24,330 bases of DNA from a virus. The translations under genes and the position numbers were made by a program. The DNA lies in the IMG/VR virus record IMGVR_UViG_3300034374_002052, positions 1 to 24,330 of that record; one strand, written 5' to 3'. The notes below the pieces were generated by a model. It saw only the letters and a program-made list of their open reading frames with translations. It was not told where the DNA came from and did no database searches. This document shows positions 8,953 to 17,080 of this stretch, one piece after another (position 1 is the first letter of the stretch; each line of letters starts with the position of its first letter).

Positions 8953-11316
8953 TCAGGTCACGCGATACCAGTCGTTGAGCCTCGCCAGCCTGCTTAACCC
9001 ACGCCCCTCAAGCGACGCCGTGGCGATTGAGTTGGTCATCAGGGACGTAGACGCCTGGAGCCTTTTCTTCATCCGCTGGTACTCCTCCGTACTCCAGTCC
9101 CACTTGTAATTCGGGTATTGGCGCAATTGCGCATCCAGAAAGACAAATGGATCTGCCACTCGCGCTTCGTTCATCAGGCGCCGCAAGGGCGCCGGGATCT
9201 GGTAGCTGGGATTCTTTACAAGGTTGAAAACAACATTCCGCAGTGAGGCCAGGTCAATCACTGCTTCTTTCTGGTAAGCCAACGCCCTGGCGCGACGATT
9301 CGGCATGTTGTCTAGCTCGTGAACCATGTACACCGGCTTCTGGGCCAGGTTCTGGCGCTTGGTGGAGGTGGATGGCGCATTCGTCTGCTGCGACACGGGA
9401 GGCTGTTGCTGAGTTTGCTGCGAGCGACGACGGGCGGGGTTCACAGATGGCAGGGCATTGGGGTAGTTGCTGCCTGGGTACAGGTAACGCCGGTCCTTGT
9501 CCTCCTCTGAGTTCTGGCCGTATTCATTCATCGCCCGCGCAGCGACCTCCTTCGCTTCGGCGGCAGTCAGCTCAGCCCCTTTCTTTGCTTGCGCGGCAAT
9601 CAGTCGATCTTCAATCAACTTCTCAAAAGCAAGCTGCTGTCGGTATTTGCTGGCAGCAATGCTCGCCTGGTCGTTCCCAAATGGGTAATAGGTCTGGATG
9701 TTTTGGTTGACCCTTGCTGTGATCTGGTTTCTGATATTCGGGAATGAGTCCATCAACTCCTTGCCTTCAAATGCCTGGTCGATCTTGTTCTTGGCCTGGC
9801 GGTAGAACTCATTGCCCTGGGGGCCCATCCGCTCAACAGCCTCGTTTAAGCGGTCAAGCTCCTGTTGCCTAGAGCCCAGCCCCCCATCGACCTCACGCCT
9901 GTCGAACTCCTGCTCCCAGACCAACCCCGCATCAGGCTCGAAATTCTGCTGATACAACCTGGCCTCGCTCTCCATCAGCGCAGGCAATTCACGACGCAAG
10001 CGGCTGACAGTCGTTGCGTCAGCGCCGTTCTGGGAAGCCCATTCGGTCAATGCCTGGAATGCCGCCTCCGTACGGGCACGCCCAGGGGGCATCGCAGTGA
10101 TCCTGTCAGAGATATAAACCTCGGCCGACTGCCTTTGCTGGTTGTACTGGAGCTGCTGCATCTCCCACGCAGCCTTGCCGTACTTGATCTGTGAGTCGAT
10201 GGAATCCTGGGCGTAGGCATTGCCCATCGGCAGCATCTTGATCTGGCCGGTCGGGTACTTCATCACGTTCCCCTTGGAATCACGCATCGGGATCGTCGAA
10301 GGGATGTCATCAACAAACCGACGAAGCTCTGGGTTCTGCTGGAAATCAGCCTGAGCTATCAGGATCTTGTAGGTCTCTGCGTCCCACTTGCTGCGCTGCC
10401 CCGGCAGGCCAGCCCTCAAGCCAAATTCGTTATTCAGCTGTGCTGCCTTCCATGCCAATGCCTTGGTAAATGACACCGGATCATCAGCACGGCTATAAGT
10501 GAGCTGCTGCCCTGCAATCTCGACATCAACCTGCCCCGACTGATAAGCCGTCTGTAAAAGCTGGCCGATGGCATTGGCCTGAATGCGTGGGGCATTGTCG
10601 TCAAACCACTGGGTGCGGTCTTTTGCCAGGGCGGCATAGGCCGCATCACTGCCTTTATTGATGGCAGGCAATACATTCGTCTGGAAGCCAGGGTCATTAC
10701 GGCTGTAGCCGTATTGCTCCATCAGCTGGTTGACCTTTGCGGCCTTGGCTTTCTCCAGCGCAGATGCGCCCATGTCGGGCGACAAGTACACCTCAGGCGA
10801 CAAGCCACTTGCCACCTGGGCGAGCTCCTGCTTGAGCTTTGCCCCCAACGCCTTGGAGATACCCCGCTGGAAACCCATCCGCTGGAATGGGTTCATCTCA
10901 TTCATCTGCACGCCAGCCGCCGGGTCCTTGGTGGCAAGCGAGCGGTTGCCAGCGGCATAGTCATTGGCCGCGGCATCCAACAGTCGGTCGTTATTGACTG
11001 CAGCACGCTGTGCAGCCTCCAGTGCCTTCTTCTCGCCTTCATCCATCTGCCAGCCCGCATAGGCGACAGCTCCCATCGACAGGGACTGCCCCAAGGTCGG
11101 CGAGAAATTGCTCAATGCACTGGCCAGGTCCTGCGCTGAATTGCGCCCCTGGATGCTGCCAACGCCAGCGGTTTGCACTGTGCTGACGCCCTTCACCCCC
11201 GGCAGTGATGCCGGCTGGCCTGGTCGCTGCACTTGGTAATCAATCGGCCTCAGAAACGCATCAACGCCCTGGGCAGCAGGGTTGATCTGGCCGGTGGGGA
11301 GTTCCTGTGGCTTCAT
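8953..11316 (-). CDS. gp15-like internal virion protein (787 aa)
   Basis: At 787 residues this is close to T7 gp15 (747), and it lies directly after the gp14-like gene with an ATGA overlap (11316-11313), so translation is probably coupled. The N-terminus (PTGQINPAAQGVDAFLRPID, residues 7-26) has the Pro-rich opening I associate with gp15-like proteins of marine podoviruses. The rest is Ala/Gln-rich and predicted largely helical, with no enzymatic motif visible. A Gln/Ser/Thr-rich low-complexity segment (RRRSQQTQQQPPVSQQTNAP) lies near residue 640, followed by a basic C-terminal region. In T7, gp15 forms the middle of the inner core stack and then part of the channel through which DNA enters the cell. 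The assignment rests on length, order and composition rather than on a signature motif, so it is good but not certain. Confidence 0.7.
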   Translation of the reverse strand: MKPQELPTGQINPAAQGVDAFLRPIDYQVQRPGQPASLPGVKGVSTVQTAGVGSIQGRNSAQDLASALSNFSPTLGQSLSMGAVAYAGWQMDEGEKKALEAAQRAAVNNDRLLDAAANDYAAGNRSLATKDPAAGVQMNEMNPFQRMGFQRGISKALGAKLKQELAQVASGLSPEVYLSPDMGASALEKAKAAKVNQLMEQYGYSRNDPGFQTNVLPAINKGSDAAYAALAKDRTQWFDDNAPRIQANAIGQLLQTAYQSGQVDVEIAGQQLTYSRADDPVSFTKALAWKAAQLNNEFGLRAGLPGQRSKWDAETYKILIAQADFQQNPELRRFVDDIPSTIPMRDSKGNVMKYPTGQIKMLPMGNAYAQDSIDSQIKYGKAAWEMQQLQYNQQRQSAEVYISDRITAMPPGRARTEAAFQALTEWASQNGADATTVSRLRRELPALMESEARLYQQNFEPDAGLVWEQEFDRREVDGGLGSRQQELDRLNEAVERMGPQGNEFYRQAKNKIDQAFEGKELMDSFPNIRNQITARVNQNIQTYYPFGNDQASIAASKYRQQLAFEKLIEDRLIAAQAKKGAELTAAEAKEVAARAMNEYGQNSEEDKDRRYLYPGSNYPNALPSVNPARRRSQQTQQQPPVSQQTNAPSTSTKRQNLAQKPVYMVHELDNMPNRRARALAYQKEAVIDLASLRNVVFNLVKNPSYQIPAPLRRLMNEARVADPFVFLDAQLRQYPNYKWDWSTEEYQRMKKRLQASTSLMTNSIATASLEGRGLSRLARLNDWYRVT

Positions 11317-12122
11317 GGCGTGGCGAGTTTCTTGATGTTGGCGTAAGTGTTAATGCCGGTATTAAGTCCACCCAACAGAGCTCCGAAGCTGCCGACAACA
11401 GCGCTAGCGGGGCTTGGCGCGGCTCCAGTCATGCTTGGGCCTGCTGGTGTCACCATCGACGGCAGCGGCGGGAATGGCATCACAGGCTGCTGGATTGGTT
11501 GCCTGATGTAGAACTGCTGACTGTTGTACTTGTTCAGGTAATCAGTGACTTGGCCCAGCTGTTGCCTGCTGTATTGCCTACTCATGATCTTTTCATTCAC
11601 CGCCTGGATCGCGTTGTAATCACCCACCTGCTTGGAGAAGTTCCGCACATAACGGTCCATCGTCTTGCCCTCCTGCGCTCCCGCCTGATAGGCAGCAGAT
11701 GCCTGCAACGCCCGGTAGGCATATTGCTGCTGCGCAACAGCTGCCTGCATCCCACGCTCCGCATAGGCCGCCTGGATGGCTTCCGAATTGACGATGTAAT
11801 CAGCCCCGGCTGAACGCCGTGCCTCCATCACCCGTGTCGCCTGGGCAATCTCCTTGGCGAACTCGTAGTTGTTCAGCTGTCCGGCATAGGCGGTTTGCTG
11901 GTTGTAATTAACCGTCTCGGCCCAGTATTGATATTGATTGTTCAGGTCGCGAGTCCTGGCGTTGAAACCCGCCTGCCAATTGTTGAACTCGACTTGTGCT
12001 GCCTGGAAGGCGCTCTGATTTAGGTAGTCCTGCCGCTGGCCCATGTAGCCAAAGACTGAGCTGGCAAGCCCCGTGATGGCCTGGCCGCCGCCAGCGAGCG
12101 CTGATAGCGAAATTGGATCCAT
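11313..12122 (-). CDS. gp14-like internal virion protein (269 aa)
   Basis: I place the start at ATG 12122 because a GGAGG lies 8 nt upstream and the ATG overlaps the stop of the preceding gene (TGATG). An in-frame GTG at 12131 would lie inside that Shine-Dalgarno sequence. The protein opens with DPISLSALAGGGQAITGLASSVFGYMGQ, a small hydrophobic helix typical of gp14-like proteins. A long Gln/Ala/Tyr-rich helical body follows (residues ~20-200), then Pro-rich linkers (QPIQQPVMPFPPLP) and a second Gly/Ala hydrophobic helix near the C-terminus (SAVVGSFGALLGGLNTG). T7 gp14 is 196 residues and forms the outer-membrane part of the ejection channel. The order (after gp13-like, before gp15-like) supports the same role here. 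Direct sequence identity to T7 gp14 is not obvious by eye. Confidence 0.72.
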   Translation of the reverse strand: MDPISLSALAGGGQAITGLASSVFGYMGQRQDYLNQSAFQAAQVEFNNWQAGFNARTRDLNNQYQYWAETVNYNQQTAYAGQLNNYEFAKEIAQATRVMEARRSAGADYIVNSEAIQAAYAERGMQAAVAQQQYAYRALQASAAYQAGAQEGKTMDRYVRNFSKQVGDYNAIQAVNEKIMSRQYSRQQLGQVTDYLNKYNSQQFYIRQPIQQPVMPFPPLPSMVTPAGPSMTGAAPSPASAVVGSFGALLGGLNTGINTYANIKKLATP

Positions 12123-12565
12123 CAGCTGCACCTCCAGAAACGACGAAACAATGCCTTGGCGTAACCGTATGGCTCAGGCACATCGACCGTAAAGCCAAGA
12201 TGGCTCAGCCATTTGGCCGAACGCTCGTTCTTTGCGTACACATAGTTGTACAAAGGGCCGAGCTCTTCAACACAGACATCAACCCACTGACGGCCAACAA
12301 CTGCCAGCTGCCATCTGTTCCTGGCGGTCTCAAGGAGTCGAGGGGTGCCCAACATCCAAACCCTGCTGCCATTCACTCCACACATCCCGCAGGGCTCACC
12401 GTCTTCTGTCTCAAAGGCAGCGACGCGCCTGCTGTTGACGTAACTAGAAACAACTGCATCAACTGGCTGGACGCCATGACTGAGCGCAACTTCCTCGGCG
12501 TCCTCTTTCCTGAGGTTGTACCCGATGTAATAGGCAACCTCCATGGTCGGCGTCATCCACTTCAT
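12122..12565 (-). CDS. gp13-like protein with degenerate GNAT acetyltransferase fold (147 aa)
   Basis: This small gene sits between tail tubular protein B and the gp14-like gene, overlapping the first by ATGA (12565-12562) and the second by TGATG. GGAG lies 6 nt upstream of the start, which supports it. The C-terminal part YNYVYAKNERSAKWLSHLGF (residues 106-125) matches the final strand-helix of GNAT-fold proteins and lines up with T7 gp13 (LWNYVWVGNTSHIRFLKTIG, from memory). T7 gp13, internal virion protein A, is 138 residues and is needed for proper assembly. The acetyl-CoA-binding R/Q-x-x-G-x-G/A loop is not visible, so catalysis is doubtful and a structural or assembly role is likelier. 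Confidence 0.75.
   Translation of the reverse strand: MKWMTPTMEVAYYIGYNLRKEDAEEVALSHGVQPVDAVVSSYVNSRRVAAFETEDGEPCGMCGVNGSRVWMLGTPRLLETARNRWQLAVVGRQWVDVCVEELGPLYNYVYAKNERSAKWLSHLGFTVDVPEPYGYAKALFRRFWRCS
12131..12135 (-). promoter_or_regulatory. Shine-Dalgarno sequence fixing the gp14-like start
   Basis: The minus strand reads GGAGG here, 8 nt before ATG 12122. This chooses that ATG over the in-frame GTG at 12131. The site lies inside the last codons of the gp13-like gene. Confidence 0.75.
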
Positions 12566-15156
12566 CGACGGCTCCGCGACGGGTCAGTCAAATTCCCGAT
12601 CCATTCACAGGTCGAGAATTTGCATGGATGTGGCGTGTCATTCAAGATCTCGACGTAAATCCTGCTGCCATCACCCTGCACCGGGAAGCTGAATACCCCT
12701 TCGTAATACCGCTGGATGTCATCAAGGGGACCCGCCTGCTGACCAACCCAGCTGCCGCGCACTGCGATGTCAGTGCCGTCATAGGTGTACAGGCCAGGTG
12801 AGCGGTGCTCTGGCAACGTCTTGACCTGAAAGAACCCGCTCTCGTGATACCGGAGCTTGGCTCTCCTGATCTGTGTCCGGTAAGTGTTGACCGCAGCCTT
12901 GCCGCCACCCACCTCGGCATAGAACTTGAACTTGGTGAAGCGGTAGCGGAACTCATAGGGCTCGCCAGCCCACACCATCGTGGTGGACCAGTCACCCCTG
13001 GTGGTAAACGACGTGCCGCCGGTGATCTCATCCAGCAATACCGGCCCCGGCTTGCCATTCGAGTCCATCTTGTAACCCGACCACAACTGGGTCTTGGCCG
13101 TGGCGTCGTAGGTCAATGTCCAGCTGGTCTTGTTCGTCACCGGGTCATAAACACCAGGCGCCATCCGCAAACCAGCAGGCGTGGCAGTGCTTGTGCTCAC
13201 CAGTCGGTCCAGCAGCATCGGGTATGGAGCTGACACCTCCTCACCCATGCGGTCCATCACACTGATGCGCTCAAGCCATACCTCGCTGCCATGGAGCACC
13301 AGCACATAAAGCTGCTCCTCGATCACCTCCACCTGGAGCACCTGGCCGTTGAACTGCCAATAGCTCCAGCTGGATTGCGCCCGTTCAGTGCCCTGGCCTG
13401 AATTACGGAAGAACCACTTGTAGACGTAGATCCGGTTGCGATAGTCAGCACCACCCACTACTGAGCTGGTGTCGGCCTCACTGATGACATAGGCGCTGTT
13501 GCCTGTGTCATTCACAGTCATCTTGTAGCAGTTGTTTGGGATGTAGCTCGACACATAGGCAGTGATGTCCGCCGCATCGGCCGTCAGCGCAGTTCCCGCA
13601 CCGCGGACACTGAACTCCCGGAACTGACTCCATTGGTCGTTTGACTGGGCAAACAAAATCCCGCCACCTGCCTGCATCGGCCGCAAGCCGGTATCAACGT
13701 CGAACTGGGTCAGGATCGTGATCTGCGCTGTGGCAGGCGTCAGCACCGTCTCGGCAGCGTTGAACCTGAACTGGTACTGGCTTGAGAAAACAATCAGCTC
13801 GTCCTGGTACGGCACGGCGTACTGCAGCACCGACACGCGGTTGTTACTGGCAACGACATCAACCGGGTCTGTATCCAGAACAGTCGTGACAGTCTCCGGG
13901 AAGAACTCAAAGAAATCCCTGGAGCGACTCAGCACCACTGCCTCATCAGCCAAGAAGCCAAGCCGGTTCTTGTAGATGAAGATGTCGTTGATCTTGTTGT
14001 CGATAAATGTCGGCACCGGGCTGGTCGTATCGTCGCCAGCTGTCCGGTCACCCCACTTGGGAATATCAACCTCCCAGGCCGATGGAGTGCTGCCGCTTAA
14101 TTTGCGGCCATCAGCTGGGCCAAACCAGAACTCACCATCAGGCTGACGAATCAGCACATGCGGCATCGTCGCCGTATCGATCTGGTACTGACTGCCGGGG
14201 GCGACGCACTCAACCCAGGAGCCCTCGCCAAACGTGCCAGAACGTGGCTGAAACTCGACGTGATAATTATCAAAAGCGGTGCCGGGATCGCCAGTGATCT
14301 CGACCTGATAACCCTCAGGGGCGACCGTCGGGAGCTCAGTAAATGTCTGCACCTCGCCGAGGATTGCAGTGATTGTTGTATTGGACTTGGCGTCAAACGC
14401 TTCAATCGAAATCGGATCATCCGCCTGAAGCCAGAGCACAGCGCCGCTACGCACAACAGTCAGCCCGGCAATGTCCTCCAAGCCCGTGCCGGCGCCACCA
14501 GTCTTGAGTTCTTCTGCGATTTCCTCGGAGCTGATCCGGTATTCAGTCGTGGACCCTGAGTTGCTCACCACTGGGGCTACAGGTGTTTCGACCTTCACCT
14601 CAACGGCAGCACCGCCGCCCACGCTGCAAACAACCCGGTACTCGTTGCCATAGGAGGCTTGCTTAACCCACACCAATGCCTCATGAGCCTTTGGCCTGAC
14701 TGTCGGTGGAGCCAATGCAGCGCCCATCCCAGCTGTCCGCTGGGTGTTCAGCACAAAGGTGTAGTCACTGATTGAGACCGCCCTGATCTGACTACGGGCA
14801 TTGCTGACGTTCTCTGATGCGTCGAGAGCAGGGTCGTCGAAATACTTCAGCGCATCCGTCGCGATGTTCACCGTCTGGGCGGTGCCATCCAACGCAAAAA
14901 CATCAACAGCAGTCGTGCGAAAGACGGAGATGTACTTCTCCAATGCATCCCGGAGGATCGTATGGATGAAGCAATCACCAAACGGTGTATCGCTCACCTT
15001 TGCGATTGACCTGCTGCTGTCGCGCTTACGCAGACCCTCCGCAATGGAACTCATCCCATTGATCTGGATCTCCCCCTGCGACGGATCTCGCTGGGCATCA
15101 GGCTGGTTCGAGACCCCTTGAATGAGGCTTGGGATCGTGTAGGCGACGTTCGACAT
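12562..15156 (-). CDS. Tail tubular protein B / nozzle (T7 gp12-like, 864 aa)
   Basis: I choose ATG 15156, which overlaps the tail tubular A stop as TGATG. A TTG nine bases earlier is possible but less likely. The N-terminus (IPSLIQGVSNQPDAQRDPSQ, then INGMSSIAEGLRKR) matches the T7 gp12 opening, with GGISQQPDxxRxPxQ and NGWSSxxEGLQKR. The central signature PTFIDNKINDIFIYKNRLGF (residues 382-401), then VVLSRSRDFFEFFP, DPVDVVASNNRVSVLQYAVP and DELIVFSSQYQF, aligns with gp12 almost continuously. T7 gp12 is 794 residues; this one is slightly longer. It forms the hexameric nozzle at the end of the short tail, below the gp11 adaptor, and is the attachment point for fibres. Assignment is secure. 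Confidence 0.95.
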   Translation of the reverse strand: MSNVAYTIPSLIQGVSNQPDAQRDPSQGEIQINGMSSIAEGLRKRDSSRSIAKVSDTPFGDCFIHTILRDALEKYISVFRTTAVDVFALDGTAQTVNIATDALKYFDDPALDASENVSNARSQIRAVSISDYTFVLNTQRTAGMGAALAPPTVRPKAHEALVWVKQASYGNEYRVVCSVGGGAAVEVKVETPVAPVVSNSGSTTEYRISSEEIAEELKTGGAGTGLEDIAGLTVVRSGAVLWLQADDPISIEAFDAKSNTTITAILGEVQTFTELPTVAPEGYQVEITGDPGTAFDNYHVEFQPRSGTFGEGSWVECVAPGSQYQIDTATMPHVLIRQPDGEFWFGPADGRKLSGSTPSAWEVDIPKWGDRTAGDDTTSPVPTFIDNKINDIFIYKNRLGFLADEAVVLSRSRDFFEFFPETVTTVLDTDPVDVVASNNRVSVLQYAVPYQDELIVFSSQYQFRFNAAETVLTPATAQITILTQFDVDTGLRPMQAGGGILFAQSNDQWSQFREFSVRGAGTALTADAADITAYVSSYIPNNCYKMTVNDTGNSAYVISEADTSSVVGGADYRNRIYVYKWFFRNSGQGTERAQSSWSYWQFNGQVLQVEVIEEQLYVLVLHGSEVWLERISVMDRMGEEVSAPYPMLLDRLVSTSTATPAGLRMAPGVYDPVTNKTSWTLTYDATAKTQLWSGYKMDSNGKPGPVLLDEITGGTSFTTRGDWSTTMVWAGEPYEFRYRFTKFKFYAEVGGGKAAVNTYRTQIRRAKLRYHESGFFQVKTLPEHRSPGLYTYDGTDIAVRGSWVGQQAGPLDDIQRYYEGVFSFPVQGDGSRIYVEILNDTPHPCKFSTCEWIGNLTDPSRSRR

Positions 15157-15818
15157 CAGTACCAAGCAAGGCCATTGCTGATACGACGGGTCGCAAGACC
15201 CATCCCAGGGAGGTATGTCGGGAAGGCGTGCATCCCACCAGTCAGGATGTTGGCGTGGTTCTGCGCCAGCTCCATCTTCTCCACCTCAGCCTTGGCATCC
15301 GCCTCGTCCTTGCTGGTGTATTTGAACAACGCCTCGCTGCCCAGGGCCCTGTCGCTGTAAACACGAGCGGCCCTAATGGTGGTCCATCTATTGAAGGCTT
15401 CAGGTGACTCATCCCAGCTCAAGAGCCAGACCACATCAGCTGTGATTTCCGGGATCTCCTGTGGATCAATGAAGTAGGTGTGGTTCAGCAGGTCATAGAC
15501 CTTGCTCCCACGCACCTGGAAACGATTATTCCACTGGTACGGGTTGATCGCAAACTCAACGCAGTTCGGTGGGATCAACACCTGCTTTGAGGTTGGATCC
15601 GGCTTAAAGCTGACCGAGCACTCGGTGTTCCAACTCCAGCCGCAGGTCTGCCCTTCTTTATGGAACTCAAGGATCGTGCGCTCCGCCATGCGGGCGTCCT
15701 GGATCTGCTGATTATTCAGCGAATCTACCGGCTGCTCTCCAATGTTCTCAAGGCAAATATTCACGGCCTCCAGCAGCGTCGTGCGCCCTGGCGTCTTGGC
15801 CTGATTCGCGCTCGGCAT
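15156..15818 (-). CDS. Tail tubular protein A / head-tail adaptor (T7 gp11-like, 220 aa)
   Basis: The protein follows the gp11 pattern: LLEAVNICLENIGEQPVDSL (residues 15-34), with the conserved AVNxxLxxIGExPVxSL core, then RTILEFHKEGQTCGWSWNTE, a domain with PPNCVEFAINP, and a region matching the RYWxxxKASRxF segment as FNRWTTIRAARVYSDR. T7 gp11 is 196 residues. Twelve copies form the ring between portal and nozzle. It starts after the capsid terminator and ends in a TGATG overlap with the nozzle gene. No Shine-Dalgarno sequence is seen; an inverted repeat lies just upstream of the start. Confidence 0.93.
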   Translation of the reverse strand: MPSANQAKTPGRTTLLEAVNICLENIGEQPVDSLNNQQIQDARMAERTILEFHKEGQTCGWSWNTECSVSFKPDPTSKQVLIPPNCVEFAINPYQWNNRFQVRGSKVYDLLNHTYFIDPQEIPEITADVVWLLSWDESPEAFNRWTTIRAARVYSDRALGSEALFKYTSKDEADAKAEVEKMELAQNHANILTGGMHAFPTYLPGMGLATRRISNGLAWY

Positions 15819-15825
15819 CCGCTAC

Positions 15826-15840
15826 GAGGTCGTTGACCTC
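15826..15840. repeat. Inverted repeat GAGGTC-N3-GACCTC upstream of tail tubular A
   Basis: A perfect 6-bp inverted repeat with a 3-nt spacer lies 7 nt before the ATG of the tail tubular A gene. As RNA it would form a small hairpin over the ribosome-binding region. It could also be a protein-binding site, or chance. Confidence 0.4.
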
Positions 15841-15856
15841 ATGCTATTAGAGCCGC

Positions 15857-15885
15857 AAAAAAGGGGCCAGCCGTCGCTGACCCCC
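15857..15885 (-). terminator. Intrinsic terminator after the capsid gene
   Basis: Read on the minus strand, the sequence is GGGGTCAGC, a GACG loop, GCTGGCCCC, then six T. The 9-bp stem has a single T-G wobble. It lies about 35 nt downstream of the capsid stop codon, where T7 also places its late terminator (TΦ, after gene 10). It probably lowers expression of downstream tail genes relative to capsid. Confidence 0.82.
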
Positions 15886-15901
15886 GGGGTGAACCTATCC
15901 G

Positions 15902-15907
15902 CCTCCT
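15902..15907 (-). other. Orphan AGGAGG without a start codon
   Basis: A perfect Shine-Dalgarno hexamer lies 12 nt after the capsid stop, but no ATG, GTG or TTG follows at a usable distance. The next ATG is about 60 nt away and opens only six codons. It may be a remnant, a ribosome-binding element in the trailer, or chance. Confidence 0.4.
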
Positions 15908-15919
15908 AAACGTAAGCCA

Positions 15920-16984
15920 TCAAGCGACGTTGATTGAGGCAGCGCACTCAGCGCGGAGCTGACCCATGCCAATGGCCTGACGGGCCACGAGCATGTCTGC
16001 CTGGTACTGAACGCGGAACTCAGGACCAGTCATCTGCAGAGAGGGGCTCAGCAGAGTCACGACGCCAACGGCATCCCGGTGGAAGATCAGGCCCTTGCAC
16101 TTGGAAAGGTCCTGAGCGTAATCCGGGTTCTTGTCACCGTTCTGCAAAGCATACGCAGGCTGAGCTACATGATTGCTCATGTAGATAGGAATGCCAGCCA
16201 CACTCAGAGTCTCACCTTGGGCAATTGTGCCGTTGGGAGCGGTGTAACCGTTGAAATCAGTGTTAATGGCGCGCGACGATTGCGTAATCAGGAAGTAATC
16301 TTCCGGGGTGAATACGCCGTACATGCCATCAGTTGGCACGTCCTTTTTCTCGAAGTTGACGCGGCAATCAAAGATTGCCTCAACCAGGGCATCACCCTTG
16401 GCCTGGTTGGTTGCGCCAGCGCCGGTGTAATCAGCGCCGAGGTCCATCGAGAAGCCAATCCGCCCAGCATTCGGGGGATCCTTAGCCAGAGGCTCGGTGG
16501 TGTTCTTCGATGCCGCGTAGATCAAACGTGCAACACGCTTGTCGTACTCATAAGCCAGGGCGCGACCAAGTTCCTTGGTGTAATACTGACGAACGTCGTA
16601 GTAGTTCATCAGCTCGTCCAGCTGGCTGATAGCGATGTCGCTAATCATCAGCTCATCGAGCTCGATCACACGCTCGTTGAGATCACTCGGAGCGTTGGTC
16701 TGGCCAAGGATTGGATCACCAGGGCGGTGATACTTAGCCAGCATCCGACCGGTGATGGGGAATGCAACCGACTTGCCCCCTCGGATATTGCGCTCGCGGG
16801 TCTTGCCCTTGAAAACGCAATTACGAAGGAACGCATCCAGAACCTCGGTGGAACCAAGCTTCAGGAATAGGGCACGCCAGCCATCGAGGGAGGTCGTACT
16901 ACCCCAGGAGCCGCCAGTGCCTTTGATCTGACCCGAACGGGCTAGCGCAGCATTTGGTGGTGAAGTGTCAAAAGAAATAGCCAT
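15920..16984 (-). CDS. Major capsid protein (T7 gp10-like, 354 aa)
   Basis: ATG 16984 gives MAISFDTSPPNAALARSGQ, a typical start. An in-frame TTG 15 nt earlier is less likely. The length (354) matches T7 gp10A (345). The HK97-fold signature region DELMNYYDVRQYYTKELG (residues 123-140) aligns with T7 DAMNHYDVRSEYTSQLG. RGGKSVAFPITGR (68-80) is the conserved E-loop and P-domain entry, and the C-terminal FRVQYQADMLVARQAIGMG fits the family. The gene follows the scaffold gene after a 96-nt leader containing two hairpins, and is followed by an intrinsic terminator. No clear Shine-Dalgarno sequence precedes it, which is odd for the most abundant virion protein. I see no gp10B-like frameshift extension: downstream frames close within a few codons. 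Confidence 0.95.
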   Translation of the reverse strand: MAISFDTSPPNAALARSGQIKGTGGSWGSTTSLDGWRALFLKLGSTEVLDAFLRNCVFKGKTRERNIRGGKSVAFPITGRMLAKYHRPGDPILGQTNAPSDLNERVIELDELMISDIAISQLDELMNYYDVRQYYTKELGRALAYEYDKRVARLIYAASKNTTEPLAKDPPNAGRIGFSMDLGADYTGAGATNQAKGDALVEAIFDCRVNFEKKDVPTDGMYGVFTPEDYFLITQSSRAINTDFNGYTAPNGTIAQGETLSVAGIPIYMSNHVAQPAYALQNGDKNPDYAQDLSKCKGLIFHRDAVGVVTLLSPSLQMTGPEFRVQYQADMLVARQAIGMGQLRAECAASINVA

Positions 16985-17080
16985 GGCAATAGCCAGCAAT
17001 GTTTGCAGTGCCGACTGCCGTCACTTCAGGGTATCCGCCGCAGCGGGCCTGTATCAGGCCAGTGGTAACCCGAAGCTAAC
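16985..17080 (-). promoter_or_regulatory. Capsid gene leader with two hairpins
   Basis: This 96-nt gap holds two perfect inverted repeats: GGCCTG-ATA-CAGGCC at 17046-17060 and GCAGT-CGGC-ACTGC at 17005-17018. Neither is followed by a T run, so they are not terminators. They could be RNA processing or stabilising hairpins, or control capsid translation. I do not recognise a promoter sequence. Confidence 0.45.

Noticed and set aside
15900-15945. Possible gp10B-like frameshift extension of the capsid protein.
   Set aside because: Both other forward frames after the stop close within a few codons and there is no clear slippery site.
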